A DNA stretch of 17,610 bases from UBA668 sp049318165 (lineage in GTDB: Bacteria > Actinomycetota > Acidimicrobiia > Acidimicrobiales > Ilumatobacteraceae), in the NCBI GenBank assembly GCA_049318165.1, contig JBMOGW010000048.1, positions 1 through 17,610 on the forward strand, in the 5' to 3' direction. How positions within the stretch are numbered: position 1 is the stretch's first letter; every line of letters begins with the position of its first letter. This document shows, one piece after another, positions 14,644 to 17,610 of this stretch. Position numbers and translations under genes: made by a program. Under the pieces are notes generated by a model. That model did not search any database. It worked only from the letters and a program-made list of their open reading frames with translations, and was not told the DNA's origin.

Positions 14644-14721
14644 CGGGGTGTAGCGCAGCTTGGTTAGCGCGCCACGTTCGGGACGTGGAGGTCGGAAGTT
14701 CGAATCTTCTCACCCCGACCA
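14644..14721 (+). tRNA. tRNA-Pro (anticodon CGG)
   Basis: A full cloverleaf: acceptor stem CGGGGTG (14644-14650) with CACCCCG (14711-14717), discriminator A14718 and encoded CCA (14719-14721). D-stem GCGC (14653-14656/14667-14670). Anticodon stem CCACG/CGTGG with loop TTCGGGA, which puts CGG at 14679-14681, reading CCG codons. T-loop TTCGAAT. The first T-stem pair is G.T. A single tRNA, not in a cluster. Confidence 0.97.
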
Positions 14722-14728
14722 GCAACGA

Positions 14729-14752
14729 GATGCCCGCCGAAAGGCGGGCATC
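14729..14752 (+). terminator. Hairpin after tRNA-Pro
   Basis: A perfect 10-bp stem, GATGCCCGCC (14729-14738) and GGCGGGCATC (14743-14752), closes a GAAA tetraloop. It begins 7 nt after the encoded CCA. No T-tract follows, so it may act as a processing signal or a weak intrinsic terminator. Confidence 0.65.
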
Positions 14753-14853
14753 GTCGCGTTCGGGACCAGGCAGGGCGTCGAAACCGGATGATTCATTCGA
14801 CATCACATCTGGATTTGCTCAAGCCAACGCGCTGACCCGCCGAAACAGTCGCC

Positions 14854-15741
14854 ATGACCGCGCTGCCCCCGCCCCCTCCGGGTGCATTGATGACCCTGCT
14901 CCCGCCACCCGGCGGCGACACCACCGGGCCCATCCCACTGCCGACACTGCCGAAGCTCGCGACGGCGCCGAGAGCCGTCGAGTCGCCGCACACCGCCGAG
15001 CATGCACTGGTCGTTCGCGACGACCCGTCGCTCGGGGTCTCCGGTGCCGTGCCCAGGGTGAGGACGGACGCCACGACACCGCGCGGGTTCGTCGCCTCCA
15101 CCGTGATGCGGCCGATGCGCTCGACGGCGGTCCACGCGCTCCCGATGCTCGCCCTCTACACCGTGACGGTCGGCTGTGTCACCACACTGGCGCTCCTCGC
15201 CGTACGCGCCGACGACCTGACGTCGCGCGCCGGTGCGACGAGCACCCAGCTGGCACAGCTCGAGCAGCGGTCGAAGGTGCTCATGATCGTGCTCGTCGCA
15301 GCCGCGTTCGGCGGCGCGGTCCTCACCTCGCTGTGGGCCGGCCGCGTGGTCGTCAACGCCCGGTCGATGGGCATCCCCGCCCAGCTCGGCCCGGCCCGGG
15401 TCGCCTGGTTCGTGCCGATCTGGACGTGGTTCGGCGGCTTCCGCGAGGTGGCGAAGACACCGGGCGCTGCCCGGGCGGTCGGGGTCTGGCAGTTCGTGTT
15501 CGTCGCCCAGGCAGTGGTCTCGATCGGGCTCCAGGTCGTGGCGCAGGCGATGGCCGGCCCGGATGCCCGAATCGGGTCATGGGCGGAAGGCCTTGCGCAT
15601 GCGCGCATCGTGCTGATCGGCAATGCCGGCCTGTACGCGGCGATGCTGGGTGCCGCTGCCACCGCCGTGGCCGTGATCGCTCGCAACACCCGAGAGATCG
15701 AACTGGCCCGCCGCGAGCTGACGGCCTCGGCGACCGCCTGA
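14854..15741 (+). CDS. DUF4328-like membrane protein with Pro-rich N-terminus
   Basis: A 295-residue membrane protein. The first 90 residues are Pro/Thr-rich and low in order (PPPPPG, PPPGGDTTGP), probably cytoplasmic. Four hydrophobic segments follow: about 97-115 (MLALYTVTVGCVTTLALLAV), 145-165, 183-225 (WFVPIWTWFGGF, VFVAQAVVSIGL) and 250-280. WFVPIWTWFGGFREVAK resembles the WfvP..n...P..vv.E block of DUF4328 proteins, and VVVNARSMG precedes it as in that family. The function of the family is unknown. ATG 14854 gives the full Pro-rich region; ATG 14890 is an alternative. The 100 bp upstream hold no confident promoter. It is convergent with the YkgJ-type gene after 23 bp. Confidence 0.7.
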   Translation: MTALPPPPPGALMTLLPPPGGDTTGPIPLPTLPKLATAPRAVESPHTAEHALVVRDDPSLGVSGAVPRVRTDATTPRGFVASTVMRPMRSTAVHALPMLALYTVTVGCVTTLALLAVRADDLTSRAGATSTQLAQLEQRSKVLMIVLVAAAFGGAVLTSLWAGRVVVNARSMGIPAQLGPARVAWFVPIWTWFGGFREVAKTPGAARAVGVWQFVFVAQAVVSIGLQVVAQAMAGPDARIGSWAEGLAHARIVLIGNAGLYAAMLGAAATAVAVIARNTREIELARRELTASATA

Positions 15742-15764
15742 TCAGCTCGCCGAGTGAGTCCCGG

Positions 15765-16307
15765 TCAGTCGTCGACCGGGCGCGCCTCGGTGACGGCACG
15801 ACACGAGCGTACGGCGAGCGGGGTCGCCGGAAGGTCCGGCTCGGCCGCCGCCAGACGTGCCACGTGACCGTGCACGGCGGCCAGTGCCGCCTCGTCCTCG
15901 ACGCCGTCGGTCACCACCTGCCAGCGCCGCGCTCGCGCCGCGATGTCGGCCTTCTCCGGCTCGTCCGGGAACACACCGGCCACGGCGAACACCCGGCAGT
16001 CGTAGACGCGACAGGTGCGCGGCCGATGCGCGTAGATGGTGCAACCGTGCTCACCGAGCATCGGGCAACTTCCACGTTCGTCGTAACCCATCAGTACATG
16101 ACCCTGCGGCATGCCGGGGGCCGGGAACCGCAGCGCGGACGGGATGTGCGCCAGCGCATCGGCTTCGTCGGGCTCGATGTGGATGAACTGCTGCGAGCGG
16201 CAGCACGCCGTGCAGGTGCCGCAGGCGACGTCACTGTCGGCCTCGCCACGCAGTGCCGCAGCGAGACCGGCCAGCCAGGCGGTCACCACGACGTCGGGCT
16301 CCGTCAT
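15765..16307 (-). CDS. YkgJ-family Cys-cluster protein
   Basis: A 180-residue protein of the YkgJ/UPF0153-type zinc- or iron-binding family. The cluster is CGTCTACC (C29, C32, C35, C36), followed by C81, C89, C99 and C104 in GSCPMLGEHGCTIY, RPRTC and YDC. The RPxxC and YxxRPRTC blocks are typical of the family. The ligand is thought to be a metal or Fe-S centre; the reaction is not known. It begins with ATG 16307, overlapping the MazG stop (ATGA), so the two proteins are co-translated and perhaps work together. Confidence 0.87.
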   Translation of the reverse strand: MTEPDVVVTAWLAGLAAALRGEADSDVACGTCTACCRSQQFIHIEPDEADALAHIPSALRFPAPGMPQGHVLMGYDERGSCPMLGEHGCTIYAHRPRTCRVYDCRVFAVAGVFPDEPEKADIAARARRWQVVTDGVEDEAALAAVHGHVARLAAAEPDLPATPLAVRSCRAVTEARPVDD

Positions 16308-16585
16308 CCGCAGCCGCAGGGGATCGAACCGCAGCGCGGGCAGCCGTCCTTGTAGCGGTCGACGGCGTCGGTGAGGTCGATGCCCATCTGGTTCGCCAGC
16401 GTCGCCACCCAGGCGATGACGTCGGCGAACTCGTGCACCTGTTGGTCCCGGGTGCCCTTGCGGACGGCCTGGGCCAGCTCGCCCACCTCCTCGGCCAGCC
16501 AGGCGACGGACGCGGGCACGCCACGAGCGCGGTCGCGATCGCCGAACGTGCGCTCGATGACGTCCTGCAACTCTCTCAGATCCAC
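16304..16585 (-). CDS. MazG-like nucleotide pyrophosphohydrolase with Cys-rich tail
   Basis: A 93-residue single-domain MazG-type protein. Such enzymes hydrolyse NTPs or dNTPs to monophosphates, often to remove noncanonical nucleotides. The metal-binding pattern EEVGE (32-36) and EFADV (52-56) is kept, giving the ExxE...ExxD signature. The last 14 residues add a CPRCGSIPCGC element (C82, C85, C90, C92) that could bind zinc. GTG 16585 is chosen because a TAGAGT -10 lies exactly 7 nt upstream. It overlaps the Cys-cluster gene and lies 63 nt after the asd stop. The exact substrate is not known. Confidence 0.88.
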   Translation of the reverse strand: MDLRELQDVIERTFGDRDRARGVPASVAWLAEEVGELAQAVRKGTRDQQVHEFADVIAWVATLANQMGIDLTDAVDRYKDGCPRCGSIPCGCG

Positions 16586-16592
16586 GACGTGG

Positions 16593-16598
16593 ACTCTA
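16593..16598 (-). promoter_or_regulatory. -10 element of the MazG-like gene (leaderless)
   Basis: On the minus strand this reads TAGAGT, ending 7 nt before GTG 16585. CGGTCA lies 17 bp further up, similar to the TGGTCA of the promoter at 1701. It allows MazG/YkgJ expression apart from asd. Confidence 0.55.
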
Positions 16599-16648
16599 CG
16601 ACCGGTGACGCCGCCTGACCGGACGGTCGGCGGCCACCGGCCCGTCGC

Positions 16649-17610
16649 TCAGACGAGCAGCTCGGCGATCTGCACGGCGTTGAGCGCCGCGCCCTTGCGC
16701 AGGTTGTCGTTGCTGAGGAACAGCACCAGGCCTCGGCCACCCTCGACGCTCGAGTCCTGACGGATGCGACCGACGTAGCTCGGGTCCTTGCCGGCCGCCT
16801 CGAGGGGGGTCGGCACGTCCATCAGCGCCACACCCGGCGCGTTGCCGAGCAGCTCGGTGGCGCGGGCAACGGTGATCGGATTGGCGAACTCGGCGTTGAT
16901 GCTGAGCGAGTGACCGGTGAACACCGGCACGCGCACGCAGGTGCCGCTGACGAGCAGCTCGGGGATCTCGAGGATCTTCCGACTCTCGTTGCGCAGCTTC
17001 TGCTCCTCGTCGGTCTCGAACGAGCCGTCGTCGACGTACTTGCCGGCATACGGCAGCACGTTGAAGGCGATCGGCTTCGAGAACTTGGTCGGGGTCGGGA
17101 ACGTCACGGCGTCGCCGTCGTGCGCCAGCTCGCGGGCACGATCGACCACCTCACGGGCCTGCTTGTCCAACTCGTCCACGCCTGCCAGGCCGCCGCCGCT
17201 GACCGCCTGGTAGGTGCTGGCGATGAGGCGGATCAGGCCGGCCTCGTCGTGCAGCGGCTTCAGCACCGGCATCGCGGCCATGGTGGTGCAGTTCGGGTTG
17301 GCGATGATGCCGATGCGCGCGTCGCGCACGGCCTCCGGGTTCACCTCGCTCACCACGAGCGGCACGTCGGGGTGCATTCGCCAGGCCGACGAGTTGTCGA
17401 CCACGATCACACCCGCGGCAGCGAACTTCGGCGCGAGCTCCTTCGAGCTGGTGGCGCCGGCCGAGAACAGGGCGACGTCGAGGCCCGACGGGTCCGCGGT
17501 CGACGCGTCCTCGACGGTGATCTCGGTGCCCTTCCACGGCAGCGTCGTGCCGGCACTGCGCGCCGACGCGAAGAAGCGGATCTCGTCGACCGGGAAGTTC
17601 CGCTCTTCGA
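16649..17610 (-). CDS. asd: Aspartate-semialdehyde dehydrogenase, 5' end outside window
   Basis: Reduces aspartyl phosphate to aspartate semialdehyde with NADPH, in the lysine/diaminopimelate, threonine and methionine pathway. The window holds about 320 codons; the first 20-25 residues, with the Rossmann GxxGxVG loop, are missing. FFASARSAG, ALFSAGATSS and VDNSSAWRM are typical. The catalytic Cys is in NPNCTTM (codon 17288-17290), STYQAVSGGG follows, and the active-site His lies in GHSLSIN (codon 16910-16912). The stop at 16649-16651 is followed by the MazG-like gene on the same strand. No lysC is visible in the window; the upstream neighbour is not seen. Confidence 0.97.
   Translation of the reverse strand, partial: EERNFPVDEIRFFASARSAGTTLPWKGTEITVEDASTADPSGLDVALFSAGATSSKELAPKFAAAGVIVVDNSSAWRMHPDVPLVVSEVNPEAVRDARIGIIANPNCTTMAAMPVLKPLHDEAGLIRLIASTYQAVSGGGLAGVDELDKQAREVVDRARELAHDGDAVTFPTPTKFSKPIAFNVLPYAGKYVDDGSFETDEEQKLRNESRKILEIPELLVSGTCVRVPVFTGHSLSINAEFANPITVARATELLGNAPGVALMDVPTPLEAAGKDPSYVGRIRQDSSVEGGRGLVLFLSNDNLRKGAALNAVQIAELLV

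Noticed and set aside
14793..15101. Small minus-strand frame opposite the Pro-rich N-terminus
   Set aside because: Its Gly/Ser-rich translation is the complement of Pro-rich codons.

Overview
This is a GC-rich, gene-dense chromosomal window. It looks like an actinobacterium, most likely an Acidimicrobiia-type lineage; that placement is inferred from gene content, not from a marker gene. The supporting signs are very high GC, heavy GTG start use, short intergenic gaps, a secreted LysM plus M23 peptidase with a Thr/Pro-rich tail, a pair of adjacent Get3/ArsA-like ATPases resembling mycobacterial Rv3679-Rv3680 (BagAB), and many start codons preceded by a TANNNT hexamer at 7-8 nt, as expected for leaderless transcripts. 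There is no phage, IS element, CRISPR array or integron signal. I read it as core or stable accessory chromosome.

Layout. 1-899 (-): partial secreted LysM/M23 peptidase. 1009-1641 (+): SIMPL/DUF541 protein with no signal peptide. 1737-4277 (+): tightly packed operon of a GalE-like SDR, a PlsC-like acyltransferase fold and an alpha/beta hydrolase. The first two both lack family catalytic residues. 4317-5429 (-): membrane fatty-acid-hydroxylase/sterol-desaturase family protein, divergent from a Nudix hydrolase (5476-6198, +) that carries an insertion in its core. 6238-6293: a 28-bp tandem duplication. 6314-6751 (-): dut, divergent from the overlapping selA-selB pair (6789-9778, +), which is the selenocysteine synthesis and insertion machinery. 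9794-9834: structured inverted repeat between convergent genes. 9865-12208 (-): a NfeD-type membrane protein with a protease-like domain that seems to lack its serine, followed by an alpha/beta hydrolase. 12211-14165 (+): two overlapping Get3/ArsA-like ATPases, then a stand-alone receiver protein (14176-14628). 14644-14721 (+): tRNA-Pro(CGG), then a hairpin. 14854-15741 (+): DUF4328-like membrane protein. 15765-17610 (-): YkgJ-type Cys-cluster protein, MazG-like pyrophosphohydrolase and partial asd.

How the genes fit together. SelA charges Ser-tRNA(Sec) to Sec-tRNA(Sec) and SelB delivers it, so the organism should make selenoproteins. No selC, selD or selenoprotein gene is visible here. The 1737-4277 cluster looks like a lipid or envelope module. 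The Get3-like pair and the divergent NfeD gene have start codons facing each other with 2 bp between them, so their 5' control regions overlap. The most unusual features are the neighbouring apparent pseudoenzymes (SDR and PlsC fold), the protease-dead NfeD, the NfeD/ATPase divergent start overlap, and the repeated leaderless promoter pattern, including one -10 element built on the stop codon of the upstream gene.
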